Source of the DNA: Viscum album
Taxonomy: Eukaryota; Streptophyta; Magnoliopsida; Santalales; Viscaceae
DNA length: 64,000 nt
Direction: 5' to 3'
Assembly: GCA_963277665.1 (NCBI GenBank)
Contig: OY728132.1
Coordinates: 273,422,898-273,486,897 of the forward strand
Of this stretch, positions 37,451 through 50,120 are shown piece after piece. Made by a program: the position numbers and the translations under genes. The stretch's first letter is position 1; every line of letters starts with the position of its first letter. A model generated the notes under the pieces. That model was not told where the DNA came from. It ran no database searches and saw nothing but the letters and a program-made list of their open reading frames with translations.

Positions 37451-38279
37451 AGTTCATGAATAATATATCATGATTGTCTACTCCACACACTATGTTAATG
37501 TGAAAGGGATTAAATTTACTTTGGATTGATATATATAAATAAAATATTAATTAATTTAATATAATGTTATTCAAAAGAAATTTTATTAGGTTATCCTATA
37601 CTTTAGAAGGTTTCTAATCATTAGTGATGAATAAATTATGGGATTGGGATGGTTTCTCATACATAATGACATAGTGATATTGTAATCCTTGTGATAATTC
37701 AATGTTCCTGGAAAAAATTATCTAATCCATGTTTTAGTCTTAGTTGTTTTATATTTTATTTAAATATATAGGGGAATTTTATTTATAGAGAAAAGTGTTA
37801 TATAAATACAAATCCTAAAATATTAGAGCATATATTTTCACAAACGGAGTTGAATATAAACTGGAGAAGATTGATTGAACAAATTGATGATTTTTATTAC
37901 TCAATATAGTAACACTATGGGATATTGAACAAGGTGGATGATAATTTGAGTTGAAATGATAATGATATCTTAACCATGGTGAGGATCACAAACGATCCAA
38001 AATTCCGTGATTTAAAATGGATTGCTCTCAAAATCATGATGTCAGGGCGAAATATTATATTTCTAAACTGGGTGTATGATTATCTATATAAGTGACGATA
38101 AAAGATATTCAAAATGATGATATAGAGATGTAGATTCTGATTATACATGTTCCTATATTTTCCATTGATTATGTGGAAATTTTAAGGATTAATAACTTTA
38201 TATTTTTCCGATGTATTCATGATTTAAAAGACATTATACTGTATGGGAATCATATTACATTATTATCCATTCATTATTG

Positions 38280-39260
38280 AAGTATAATGATGAATAATGA
38301 TCTGAAACAATTTGAATTAGTGGATAGAATGAAGTGATATATCGTTGAGTATATATATCAGTTCATATTATGTGAGAAAATAATTTTTAATAGGAAAAAG
38401 TATCATGAGATTTTATATCCACAGCCAGAACAAGAATGGAATTGGGAAAACAACACCAGGAATTTTTTTCATTGGACTCGCCGAAATATCTGACGGTGAT
38501 AATGATATAGGTTTTATATTTTATTTCCTAAAAAATTCATCAATATTAATTTCTACAAAATAAGATTTATTTATTGATCAAATTTCTGTAATATACATTT
38601 TGTTGGTGGTAAGATTTCATGCATTACTGCAGACTACTATATCTAATTGGTATACATGTAGTACCTTAATTATCTAAAAAACTATTCAATGAGATCTAGA
38701 TATAGAGACAAGTTTTATCACATCATATTATCCTCATATTGATGGTCAATATATAATAAAAATTCAAATCCTCTAGCACTATGATCTTTTTCTATGGTTT
38801 TCAATGTTTTGTTGGTATTAATACCTTACATTAGTTGAGTTTTCTTACTATAATAGATTTCACCCAGGATTTCAAATTTATCATTATGAGGATCCTTAGG
38901 GAAGGAAGTTTAGAGCCTTAATATGTTACGATGAATCTAGATAAATAATGTTTTTAGGACCAATGGTAGACGAGAAAATATCATAGAATGCTAGAGCCAT
39001 TCAGTAGCTCACCATGGAAGCTCATTCTGTATAGAAATGTTATGTTCACAATCATTAATGTGATATAGAATTTAAAAATTATGAGACTGCATTTATATTT
39101 ATTTCACCATGAATGAATAATATGCAATTATATATGAAATTAAAAAAATTCCTAGGAATATTGACCCATTATAGATTGATGATACATTATTGATAGATTA
39201 TTATAACTTATCTCTCCCACCAAACCTCTCCCAGGTTAATGAAGTGTTTTTTCAACCTCT
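38280..39260 (+). pseudogene. E3 integrase remnant
   Basis: The order is right for a gypsy integrase. A zinc-binding line contains MNNDLKQFELVDRMK (about 38,290). It is followed by PEQEWNWENNTRNF at about 38,421-38,463 (the W-x-x-x-x-x-D-F start of the catalytic core), then YYPHIDGQY at about 38,719-38,746 (the HPQTDGQ block). Finally a C-terminal line with NLSLPPNLSQVNEVFFQPL at about 39,209-39,265 matches the LPPxLxxVHxVFHVS line found before chromodomains. Several stops and shifts separate them. Confidence 0.65.
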
Positions 39261-39527
39261 AAAGTGGAAGTACAATCCTAAAATATCTCATTAACTAAAA
39301 TCATTATTCATATGACTGGAGTAAGATCTTTCATATTAGGAAAAATTTGTTGATATTTTTAAACATTTATATAAAATTCTACAAAAAAATGCAACTCACC
39401 TTGTCAATGTTCTATGGTAAAACACAGAATTTGAGAAAACTAAAGGGGAATCTGAGGATATGATGATTATTAAGTGTCCTCATAATTTCTATTAGAGTGA
39501 TGGGATTTGGAGTAATATATTAATTTT

Positions 39528-39540
39528 AATGGGGGTATAA
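39528..39540 (+). other. E3 polypurine tract
   Basis: AATGGGGGTATAA stands directly before the LTR start TCTTACACCCC, parallel to GGGGGGTAGAA before TGTAACACC in E2. Confidence 0.65.
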
Positions 39541-42500
39541 TCTTACACCCCTTTATTTTATGAAATATTTATTTAAAATAAATATAATTTCTTTGATAGA
39601 TTACGTTATATCAAATTCCATGTATTAAAGAAACATAATATAGTATATTATTATAACACATATGTTAAATTTTAATTTATTAACAATATTAACTAAAATA
39701 TGAAGCATTTTTGGTGTAAAATTTTATAAAATCAATTTTATTATTATCAACTAATTAGAAATGAAAATACAAATCATTTAAAAATAAAAGAATTTTTTTT
39801 CAAGTTTTTTTATGCGTGAAATGTGTTTTTAGTTTAATAATATTAATTGGAAATTATTGGTGAAATATTTTAATGAAAATAATGTATTTTATATTGAATA
39901 AAAAATATAATCTTTATTTTCATAAATTCTTTATTAATGTTATAATAATAAAGTTGGGTTTATATAAAAATATGTTTTTACAAAAAAAAATTCAACACAT
40001 TTTGTACACTTATTTTAAAACTATATTTTTACAATTTTATATAAACAATTGTAAAAAATTCAATTAATATTTCAAATATAAATTTCAATATAAACATAAA
40101 TACATTTTCCTAGTATTTTTTTAAAATAATAACTTTTTGATGAATATTAAATCACACTGATTTTTATTGAAGAATTCATTTTCATATATATAATTTACAA
40201 TGAATTTTTTATAAGATAATTTATTAGTAAAAGTTTTACAATTATATTTTTATTAATAAATTTTATTTCATTTTAATTAATTTAATGATACATTTTTATA
40301 TAAAATCTTTTAATTCTTATAGATTCATATTTTTTAGAAAACCGCATTTTTGTCTCATTTAAAAGTAATTATAAATTAAAATTTTCCACTTCTATGAGTA
40401 GATTTTGGTAAATTGTAATAAATATTTTTAATTCTTGTAAATAATATTATATAATAATTTGAACTCATGTTTCTTCATATCTAATAATAAAAATAAGTAA
40501 AAATTAATTTTTACAGTGAAGGTAAAAATTTGTTTACTGGTGGGTAAACCAAAAGAAAAGGCCTTTTATTCTAAACATTACTTTTATAACTAATATTTTA
40601 TAGATATTTTTATTCATAATAATATCACAATTCAATATATATGGTCATTTGGAATTATTTTTCTAGGTAACTAATTTTTTTTCATCGTAGGGACAATTTC
40701 CTTGTGGTTTTCAAGTGGGTCCTCTCCCCCATATATAAATTTACACCCATTATAATTTACTATATATAATTATAAATCCTTTTGGACAATCCAATATTTC
40801 AAAAATACCATACAAATTACCATATAACATATTATATGAGTTATTATTAATAAATTCTTAAAAAAAGAAGTTACGTATAAACCTGATGAGGTTCTCTGAA
40901 GAAGATTTTTTGTTTGAAACCATACATATTCGTTTTATTTATTATTATAACAAATTTAAATCCTCTTAAAAATATGATATAATAAAATAATTATGTTTCA
41001 TATAAATTGACTTTATTATGTTAATTGATTTATATTTATCCATCTCCTCAAACGTCAAATTTGAAACGAAACTATTGATTGTGTGTACAGGAGACTACCG
41101 CCTTGCATACCGATGTAATTCATTTTCAATTTTCACCTCTAAATGATGAATATATTGATGTATTAAAATTATATATATATATATATATATTATATTTATT
41201 ATATGATTATACTTTTTTTAATATAAAATCACAACTAACATATTTCCTTCCAATCCATTGAAAAATGATAACGATGTGTCTGCGTACACGTGGATTGTCA
41301 CCTATACAATGTGATGTGATATGTATTTTACATTATTTTAGAATGGATTTTAATATGGATAGATTTAATGAAAATATATGGTATATTTTATATAATTTAA
41401 TTAATTTCAATTAAATTTTACCATTGTTTTATTAAATACATTGATCAAATTAAAATAATGTACATGTGTATGTATGGCTTAATGTATCCATGAATCATGC
41501 TAATAATTTATATATAAAAACATTTTATGTATTTTCCACACTTTTTAAATAATTAATATATATTATATTTATATCATGATTTAAAAAATTATCTCATTTT
41601 ACCATATTATTTTTAAAAGGAAAAAACAATCAAAAAAAATACATTAAAAATATGTTATTACATGAAACATTGATTTTAACAAATAATTTTTATTCAATTT
41701 ATGATTAAATGGTATAAGTTAATCTTAGAAGAGATAATATATGTTTTTATGGTTCATTAATAAATTTATAATAAACTTTTATATATTATACTATATGTTT
41801 GAATGTCTATGAAAACTATTTAGAAGTGAGGTTTGGGATTTTATTCACACTTTGGTTTTTGGGGGACACATGCCATATTCACCTATTATTTAATTTTTTT
41901 CATGTATATAATTTCCACGACTTTCATTTTTAAATATTGATTTTATAATAATAGGATTAAAATATCCATATATGTTTATTTATTTTATTGGTCTTATGAT
42001 CCAGAAGTTACCGTAATTGTAAGTGTTTAATGTTACAATTCCATTATTTGTTGGGATTTCATTTCATTACTCATTAGATCTTGAAATATTTTCATTTATC
42101 ATTCCAGAAACGAAAGAAATATACTATCCTCTATTTATTTATATAAAACATATCTTTACATAAAAATTTAGACATTTTATGAACTCAAGAGACTTAAATA
42201 ATAGTTTCAATTAATGTGAAATTATATTCTCTCCGTCAAAAATCATTTCTCTTCCTTTTCCATGATTACAAAATTTAATATATTGAAGGTTTTTAATATT
42301 TTTTAAATGATTAATTAAATATATTCATACCCTTGTTTATCATTTTTAATTTCTAATGGAATCTTTATTTCTTTTCATAAATAAGGTACATATGAACATT
42401 TACAAAATATTTTAATGGATTCGTTGTTTTAATATGTGTAGTATTAATGATATTTTCCACCATTAAGACCAATAAATTATTTTATGAGGTATTTAAAAGA

Positions 42501-43620
42501 TTCCATGACTTTTTCAATTACAAATTCTTCATTAATATTTGGATATATTTTTTATAGTCATTTCAAAATAGAAATAATATTTTCCTCAATAATGTTTTAT
42601 GGTTATTATTGTGGAATTTATATTCGTGAAGAAAAAAAGTATTGTTGAATATATTTTACTAGAGTTGTTATCCAATGTTACCATACTTATTCATTCATTG
42701 AATGTTTTTTTATAATTATGAAAATATGATTATGAAATAGATTTATTATTGATAATTTATGATATAATGGATTTATTACATCCTTTTAAAACATAATTTC
42801 ATTTTAGGGGTCATAATATGATGATTTTATGAAATATTGATGAATTTATAACACAAATCAATGTTTTTTGTTAATGTGATGATCATGGTTCGAATTTAAT
42901 ATCCTTTAAATATATTATGTAAAGTATCATATTCAATGAGATAATTATGGTTGTCATGTGGATGTGCTTGATAAACTGTTATAAACAACTCAAGGTTCAT
43001 GATCCACTATACGATGTTAGTTATTTTTTTATCCAATATGAGATATAGGTGGGATTCATGTTCAATTTTGATATGGTAAACATATTGTGATTATTGTTCA
43101 TCTATGATTTGATTGTCTCAGTTGTTTAACATGACATATAAAATGGTTTATAAACCTGTCTTGGTTCAATACATATATGAAATGAACATATAGTTAATGA
43201 CCAATTTATAATGATTTATCAATATTATGATTCATGTATTTTGAAATGATAATATTTTATGACAGGAATATTTTTAATTGACCATGATATATTGTGTATG
43301 AAATTTCTATGTTATATTAATTTTGTTTTACCATTATTTATATATTATGTTTTAATATTATCATCAATTTCTATCTCTAATGTTTTCCCTTAATGAGCAT
43401 CTAAAATATTATTTTTCAGGATTTGTTTACCTTGGTTAAAAACAATGGATTTAGCTAGAGTATAAATATTAAATGTAGTAAATGATTTATCATTGTGGGA
43501 TATTTTGAAAATAATTAATAAAATAATAATATTGTGGATATATATACCACATACACAAAACATTCACAGTCCGTGGGTGAGTGTTTGTGAACTGTATTGA
43601 ATATATACCCAAAAACATGC
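39541..43620 (+). repeat. E3 right LTR (about 4.1 kb)
   Basis: It starts TCTTACACCCCTTTATTTTATGAA, clearly related to TGTAACACCCCTCTATTTTATGAA of E2. The promoter line is at 40,707-40,745 and the hairpin relics at 41,073-41,490. The end is placed from the block TCATTGTGGGATATTTTGA at 43,490 and is approximate. Confidence 0.65.
41073..41490 (+). other. Relics of the three hairpins in the E3 right LTR
   Basis: They sit at about 41,073-41,115, 41,268-41,315 and 41,457-41,490. Loops such as GGAGACTACCGCC and GCGTACACGTGGATTGTC and the CATG/CATG ends of the third copy are recognisable. Pairing is mostly lost, as expected for a dead old copy. Confidence 0.42.
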
Positions 43621-44681
43621 ACCTGTTATGTATGAATACTATTGTTCACTATAGAACTAACTTAGGTATGACTAGTAAACCCACATTTTTCATTATAATA
43701 GGCTTAAAATAATATTTTCAGCAATTTGAGAATGATAGCATATTAATTAATAAGGAATAGATGATTCAAGATACTTATAATTATTAGGTTTTTTTGGTTC
43801 TATTTTAGAAAAAATATAAACCCAAAATGGGTATAATAGTATATAATATATAGAAGTTATTTAATAAATTTTAATTTGTCACACTATATAAAACCATTAA
43901 TTATCAAATAATACATTTATATTAACCAATTAATCTATTTATTATATCCTCATAATCCATAATCATTTATCTATTTTTAACCTTAATTACTAATTTCATA
44001 ATCAAATCATTCATAATTATTAATTATAGATAATTTTTATTAACTATAACATATCCCCAGAGTGTTTCAAAACATGTGTGCAGTTTCGCTTATTTTTAAT
44101 ATACGAGGTGATGATTGAGTTAATACCTTAAAACACATTTTCAATACTATTACCCATTTGTTTATATATTTTATAAACTACATCCAGTTTTAATATAAAT
44201 ACTATGAATCTTTCTTCAATAATATCTCAATATATCTACTTTACCAATGTTCTTCTACAATTAGACTTATCTCGAAGATTTTTCCCTAGAGGTTTCAATA
44301 AAATTATCTTATCGAAATAAAAAGAAGAAAAAAATAACCCATAATAATAACTAATCCATTATATGACTCCTACATAGGAACCCCACACTCTGACTCCTTG
44401 GTTGGTGCTAAAAACTTGTACTTTAAAAAATTATCATTTCTTCCAACTGATATGATCCAAGATAAACATTAAAAAAATTATAATTATTATTACATAAAAA
44501 TATATTGTACCCTAACTAAAAAACATTTTTTTGTATCTATATGGTCCATTTATAGATTAAAATGGTAATAAAAAATTGTTGACTAATTTAACATAATAAA
44601 AATTTATTAGACTCTTGTCTCGACTAATAATTAGTTACAATAATACAAACAACCTATAGAAAAAATTGTAACACCATGAGC
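43621..44681. other. AT-rich filler, no gene seen
   Basis: Very AT-rich, with stops in all frames. No repeat ends or domains could be supported; it may be more worn LTR of the E2/E3 family. Confidence 0.4.
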
Positions 44682-45333
44682 TCAAATACTCAGTAAGGGT
44701 AAAAAAAGAGAAAACAATATATTATAATATGTGATCATAAGAAGAACATATAGTTATTATCACTATAAAAAAAAGTATACCCAAAAAGTATATATCTTAA
44801 ATCATGGAATAAGAAAAAAGTCATAAATTATAAAAGTGTGTAGAAATTATTCAATAAAAATTTTACATGAGATAAAAATCATAGTCATAAGAATAAGCAT
44901 GATACTGTGTAATAACAGGGAAATATAGCATATCATGAAATTAAATACTTCAATAAAATGTGGAACAAATATAAAAATAGGAAAATAATAATGAACAAAT
45001 CATAAAGAAGAAAAATATTAGGGCATAATAAGGATAATGATCGTAGCCAGAAATTAAATGAATCACAGAAATGTGGTCCAACAATAAAAATAAGAGAATA
45101 TATATAATGTATCAATTTATGTCCACCCATTAGATTGTAAATAAATATAATTATTTATACCCTTTAGATTTTGAGAAAATACATGTATACCAATTATTTA
45201 TTTTATAATGACATGAAAAACCCTAACTAATGTATAATATTTTGATATAGGACCACACATCTCATAAAACATACATAGGAGTGCCACATAAAATCATGTG
45301 ATTCATTATACTGTGAACAACCCATAGAAAAAA
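44682..45333 (-). repeat. E4: minus-strand LTR scrap of the E2/E3 family
   Basis: The minus strand contains CCCTTACTGAGTATTTGAGCTCA (ending at about 44,678), the same line as 24,922-24,946 in E2. It also has a GATTTTATGTGGCACTCCTA line (about 45,293) like GATTTTGTGGCACACCTA at 24,517, and a GTGTGGTCCTATAT line like GGGTGGGACCTATAT. Order and spacing agree. It ends at the E5 LTR start, so E5 may have inserted in it. Confidence 0.55.
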
Positions 45334-46309
45334 TGTAAAGACTCAGAATTTACATGGAATTGTTTTTATAAATATATGGGAATTTTACGAGTTCGCGATA
45401 GTTTACGATGCTTGATTCCAAGGCCCGGTGTTCTTGGAATAAAAATTTGATGTTTTTTGGGTATGTTTAGTAAAAGTATGAGTAGGATTTTAAAACATTT
45501 GAACTGGTTCTCGGAATTGAAATCTGGGGGCACCATTGAACCCGTATCATCGATATTCACTTATGAAGACTTTCACCTAGACGATAGATGGTAGAAAATG
45601 GATGACTGATTTTGTGGTTTCTAATTAAATTAAATAAAAATTAAGTGTTACATTATTTTTATTTTGTGGTAGTTAAAACCTCCAATAGGTGGTTAGAGGT
45701 GGGGGCCACCACACGGAAACCTCCCATGAGAGGTTATGGGGGTGGGGCCCACTTGCACATAAGCTCCCATGGGAGGATATCTTTGGTGGGGACCACCAGG
45801 GGTTGAAACCCCTTAGAACCCCCAATTAAGTGGAGAAACACTCGAACTTCCCCCACTAATTAAATTTTCCAACCCTCACAATTAATTAACTGAATTCCTT
45901 CACACAATTAATTAACACCTTTTTAATTCTTTTGAATATTTTTCCCAGAAAATTAAATAATGGGATGGCTTAACCCATTATTTTTAGTTGGAATTTCATT
46001 TGGTGGAATGTTGAGAGAGGATTTGGAAGGATTTGGAGAAACAAATTCTCCAACGAAGAACGATCTTCACCTATCCCAAAAGAGAAGTAGTCGATTGCGA
46101 AGAACGCCATCCTCGACTTAGTCACCTATGAATGCTCATCCTCCAATGATGGATATCCACTTCCATTTCCAAGATTGACGAATCGACACCACCTTTCCGT
46201 GCCATCGTCAACGTTCATCGATACAAGGTAGGGTTTTGAGTTGAATTTGTTCCTGTTCTACGTCATTCATTTTTTCGAATATGTTAGGCTGATAGATATC
46301 AAAGTAATG

Positions 46310-47060
46310 TGGAGGGCTCGGACCGCGTGAACACGGCCCGACCCTCCCCCTTATATTTTTCTCATTTTTTGGTGATGGCGTCAGTTCAATGGTGCCACCG
46401 GAAGACTGAACCGTGGCATAGCAACGTGACTTCTGTTGTGCCGACCGCGTAGAAAACCGACAGCACAAGGCTTCCGGGTCACCGAAAGACGGTGACACCT
46501 TCGCGTCGTGCATCGGAGAAGGGGGCCGCAACCAGGTCAGGCCATGAGAGAAGGGAGCGGTGCAGTCACACCACGTGGGGGAGAAGCGGGCTACGAACAG
46601 GGCATGCCACGGTAGAGGGGTGTGTCGTCATCGTGTCGAGAGGAGCAATGGAGCCGCGACCAGGGTGTGCCACGGTGGAGGAGCTGGAGCGGCTGGCCAC
46701 TTGGCCAACCGGGAGGAGCGAGACCCAGCGGGTCACACGCCTCTCCCTGGACGTGGCTAGGGCTGGCCGCTAGGCCGCCGGCCCACCGGGCCACACGGGA
46801 CACCAGCCAGCTGGGCCACACGGGCTACCAGCCGGCCGAGCCACACTGTCCGCTGGGCCAGGCCGGCCAGGGCTGCCCTCGGGCTGGGCCGCCCACTCGG
46901 GTTGGGACTCCACCTTGGGCTGGGCCAGACCCTCGGTCCGGGTCGGACACACGGATAGGACCGGGTCAGAACCATGGTCCGGGTCGGACCCCTGATCCAG
47001 ACCCAGGTCGGGTCGGTGCGGTCCGACTATGTGGGACCGGACCCAGACCCATTTGACCTG
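46310..47060. other. GC-rich island with degenerate short repeats in the E5 LTR
   Basis: Words such as CCGGCC, GGGCCACACGGG and GGTCCGGGTCGGACC recur in loose tandem (about 46,770-47,035). Open frames of 60-144 codons exist on both strands, as expected from stop-poor GC-rich DNA; they overlap one another and carry no known motif. I do not call a gene. Confidence 0.6.
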
Positions 47061-47449
47061 ATTGCACTTTTGCGCCCATATATTGTGCTACAGGTGTCCG
47101 ATTTACGAACCGACTATAGAGATAGAAATATTGGAGTGAGATGGTTCATTTGGTATACCTCATTTGATGTTTGTACATAGTTGGGGAAGGTTCGGGTTGG
47201 TTTGAACCTAAAATCCAACCAAGCCTCGGGAATGGAAATGCCAATAACTCACAGACCGAGCGTCTAATTTACGCGTTGTGTGTTGCGTTGAGACCCCTAT
47301 GACGAGGTAGAAATTTGAGATACATCAACATGGTACTTCATGATAGTTGGTGTATTGACCATTAACATGAGAAGTGTATCCTCTCGGAGACGAGTGAGCG
47401 GAGTACGAAGACCTAGTAGCTGGCTGAGACATGACGACTGCTGACCTTT

Positions 47450-47760
47450 CGATTCGAAGTGTTTCGTCTAGCTCAATGGGAAGAGCGTCTCTATGACGCG
47501 ATAGATCCACAGTGGGGAGAACCTCTGTTTGGCGTGGTAGACCCATGATAATCGATTGGAGGAGTACCCCAGTAGGCTATGAGGGGGAGCGCCTCTGTGT
47601 GATGCGGCATACCCACATTGGGGAGTGCCTCTATGTGACGCAGCAGACCCATGATACACTATAGGAGGAGTACTACAGTAGTCCAGGATAGTGGGAATAG
47701 CCTCTTTGTGACGTGGTAAGCCCACAATACTCCATATAAGAGGATTACACTAGTAGGTGA
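47450..47760. repeat. Tandem-like repeat block in the E5 LTR
   Basis: The units resemble GGGGAGxGCCTCTxTGTGACGCGGxAxACCCA followed by a GGAGGAGTAC..AGTAG piece. Copies begin near 47,477, 47,512, 47,583, 47,618 and 47,686, with short (about 35 bp) and long (about 70-110 bp) spacings, so there are probably two interleaved units. Confidence 0.6.
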
Positions 47761-48498
47761 GTTTCGACAGCTTGACTGGGAGTGTTACATGTTACCACCC
47801 CTAGAATAAAACCATAGTTTTGAGCTGAATCAATGAATTTTGTGGTTTCGTCATGATTGATATGGGTAACTATATAACATAGATATATGTATTAGAATAT
47901 ATCTAAGCAATGATTATCTATTTATTTCATAATTTTTCGTTTATCCTTGTTGGATTTAGTTAGACATTGAGGGTCTGTTATTCCCTACTAAGTATCGTTA
48001 TACTCACCCCTGCACGGGATATGCCTGCACCTCATTGTGTTGGTTGCAGACGACGGACAGCGCTGACTAAGGCAGACAGTAGCAGGATTGGATTGTACAG
48101 GAGGTGGACCACACATTATGATGGTACATGGAGTAGATGGACGAACATGAGTGTTGAGGAGGCCATCTGAACCTACCATTCATGTGGGACCCTGGAGGAC
48201 GACCTAGTAGCTACTCTACATCATATTTCTGTTGTACTTGTACTTTTCTATTTCCTTGTACTTTACTATTGTGCTTGTATTTCCGGCCCCCATTACATTC
48301 ATAAACTTATTTTTTATAATGTTTTACTTAGTGTTTTACTTCAAGTTGTGTACTCTATTGTGTGTATTTCAGTTTATAAATAAAATTTCTTCCCAGTTTA
48401 GGGATTTACGCCTTTGGTGCTAGTCGCCAGCACCTAGCCTAGGAAAGGCGGCCATGGGGTTGTCATGATACGGGCCACATGTGTAGGTCATGAACAAT

Positions 48499-48510
48499 TG
48501 GTATCATAGG
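48499..48510 (+). other. E5 primer binding site
   Basis: TGGTATCATAGG differs by only two or three bases from the initiator-Met type site TGGTATCAGAGC. It is two bases after the LTR end. Confidence 0.85.
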
Positions 48511-48782
48511 ATTCAGTTATACCATAGAACATAAGACTCTGATCATTCTTTTTTGTGATGAAATAGTGTTAAGGGTGCTAAGTGTGGTTTTTAGTTCAGT
48601 TAGTCCAGTGTTGTTGCGGGCATCCGATGTATCCATACACCAGTACACTGACTAATTATTTCCAACATAGTGCACAAAACGCTAATTGTGTGCGAGTCTT
48701 TAAAATTTTTCTAAAGTCATCTCACCAAGGTCAACTAAATAGGTATAATATTTTGGTCGTGTCACATCTATTTCCTTCAAGA

Positions 48783-49038
48783 TGCCTCCCCGCAGAGCCT
48801 CGAGGGTCGTACGCCCTGACGGACCACTGAGCGACGACGCCATAGTGTAGGGCCCTTTAATAGCAGTGGCACAAGTAGTACTAATTCCCGTTGGGGAACC
48901 TATGACACCAGCCTCAGCTTCATAAAACCCATGCCTCTTGAGCGCGTTCCAGGAGTTCCAGTTCTAGAGGCCACCCAGGTTCCAGGGAGAAAAGGACCAA
49001 CAGGCGGCTGAGTATTAGCAGGAGGTTGTGGTGGGAGT
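48783..49038 (+). pseudogene. E5 gag, first codons only
   Basis: An ATG at about 48,783 opens MPPRRASRVVRP, a basic start typical of plant gypsy gag, about 270 bp after the primer site. A stop (TAG) follows about 20 codons later, and the sequence is then cut by the E6 LTR end at 49,039. The rest of gag is not in the window. Confidence 0.6.
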
Positions 49039-49680
49039 TGTCACGACCTGCCTTCACCAAAAGGAGGGAAGGGTTAGCATATTTCCAGGCCCTTCCTTCT
49101 TTAAGTTGAAGAAGATATAATGACCCCTGAGACCCTACTTCAATAGGTCTTGGAGTGGCGACTAGAACCAAGGGTATATAAACTTCTCACAAATGGAAGG
49201 AATTACCCCTTTTTGTTTTATAAGATCGATAGATAAGATGATGAAAATCAACAGCACCATGGTAATAGAAAAGTATCCAAAAATAAACCATTCCCACATG
49301 CATGTTTCAAAAGTAAAGCCACAAAGTACAAAAGGTGACTACAAATGTAAGTACCAAAAAGAAAAATCAATAACTACAACTGCCCCAAAGGTCCGAGCTA
49401 ATATGGTCCTGCGTGATCCCCGAAGTCCTGCTGGAAACTTGAAATCAGTTTTATATACGTAGGGTGAGTATACAAGTACACTCAGTAGGGAAAACCAAAT
49501 ACTATCATGCACAAGTGGGGGAACGTGATAAAGTCCCATGAGAAAAAGGAGTAAACCAAACACCTATCAAGGTAAACTATCCACCCTAGGCCTCACCAAG
49601 GCACACTCCCCAAATAATGAAAGTCAAGTAATATATATATATATAATCAGAGCACATTGATGTTTGGGTACCCCATTCCA

Positions 49681-50120
49681 CTTTCCCACTAGTTATTGAG
49701 ACATCCTACGCATCGGACCAATCCCGCCATTCCATCACCGCAGTCCCACTGCCACACCCGCCCGCACACACCTGGGCCACAACCACATGCAGTCCCACTG
49801 CCGAAATCCCTCCCACACACACCTGGGCCACAAATTTCACACGTAACCACACATGCAAACACCTAGGCCATAACAACCAACACCACGCATGAAGATACAT
49901 GGGCCAGAAGATCCACTACCACGCCTGAAGACACCTGTGCCTCATCCCGAAGACGCTTGGGAGACCACCTGCCGCACACACCTGGCCAACTGTCACATTA
50001 CCCCACCCGAAGGTTCTTGGGATAATAATGGACCTCAGGCCATCACACCCTGCCCGAAGATTCTTGGGCTATCTGGGAAAGGGGGAAGAAAATGTGCTAA
50101 TAACCAGCCACTTAGAATAG
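49681..50120. repeat. Degenerate C-rich repeat block in the E6 LTR
   Basis: Loose repeats of units with CCCACTGCC, CACACACCTGGGCCACAA and CGAAGACxCxTGGG words, about 40-60 bp apart. Nothing here codes for a known protein. The matching part of the 5' LTR is gone, so copy number cannot be compared. Confidence 0.5.

Larger units (their letters stand above)
32815..43620 (+). mobile_element. E3: decayed full-length gypsy element of the E2 LTR family
   Basis: The order is left LTR (5' end missing), interior of 3.8 kb with protease, RT and integrase traces on plus, a purine tract at about 39,528-39,540, and right LTR. The LTRs share with E2 a pyrimidine/TATA line, three hairpin positions spaced about 190 bp, and the TGTTGA end block. 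Every coding frame is broken many times and nearly all CpG is gone, so this is one of the oldest layers. It supplies a plausible relative of the autonomous partner of E2. Confidence 0.7.
45334..48496 (+). repeat. E5 5' LTR (3,163 bp)
   Basis: It starts TGTAAAGACTCAG and ends CATGAACA two bases before a primer site. Inside are a GC-rich island (46,310-47,060) and a tandem-like block (47,450-47,760). A CCTACTAAGTATCGTTATACTCACC line (47,982-48,007) is followed by an acceptor-like TTGGTTGCAG at about 48,049. It shares family features with E0. The other LTR is absent, so the left end rests on the TG start and the comparison with E0. Confidence 0.7.
45334..49038 (+). mobile_element. E5: gypsy-type element, 5' LTR, leader and gag start only
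   Basis: A single 3.16-kb LTR (TG..CA ends) is followed by a primer site and a gag start codon, and is then cut at 49,038 by the LTR end of E6, which lies in the opposite orientation. No pol or 3' LTR of this element is found to the right of E6 in the window, so either it was deleted or E6 and its flank were joined by rearrangement. Confidence 0.75.

Noticed and set aside
46492..47056. Pro/Gly/Arg-rich frames of up to 144 codons in the E5 LTR
   Set aside because: They are low-complexity products of degenerate GC-rich repeats, with several overlapping frames on both strands.
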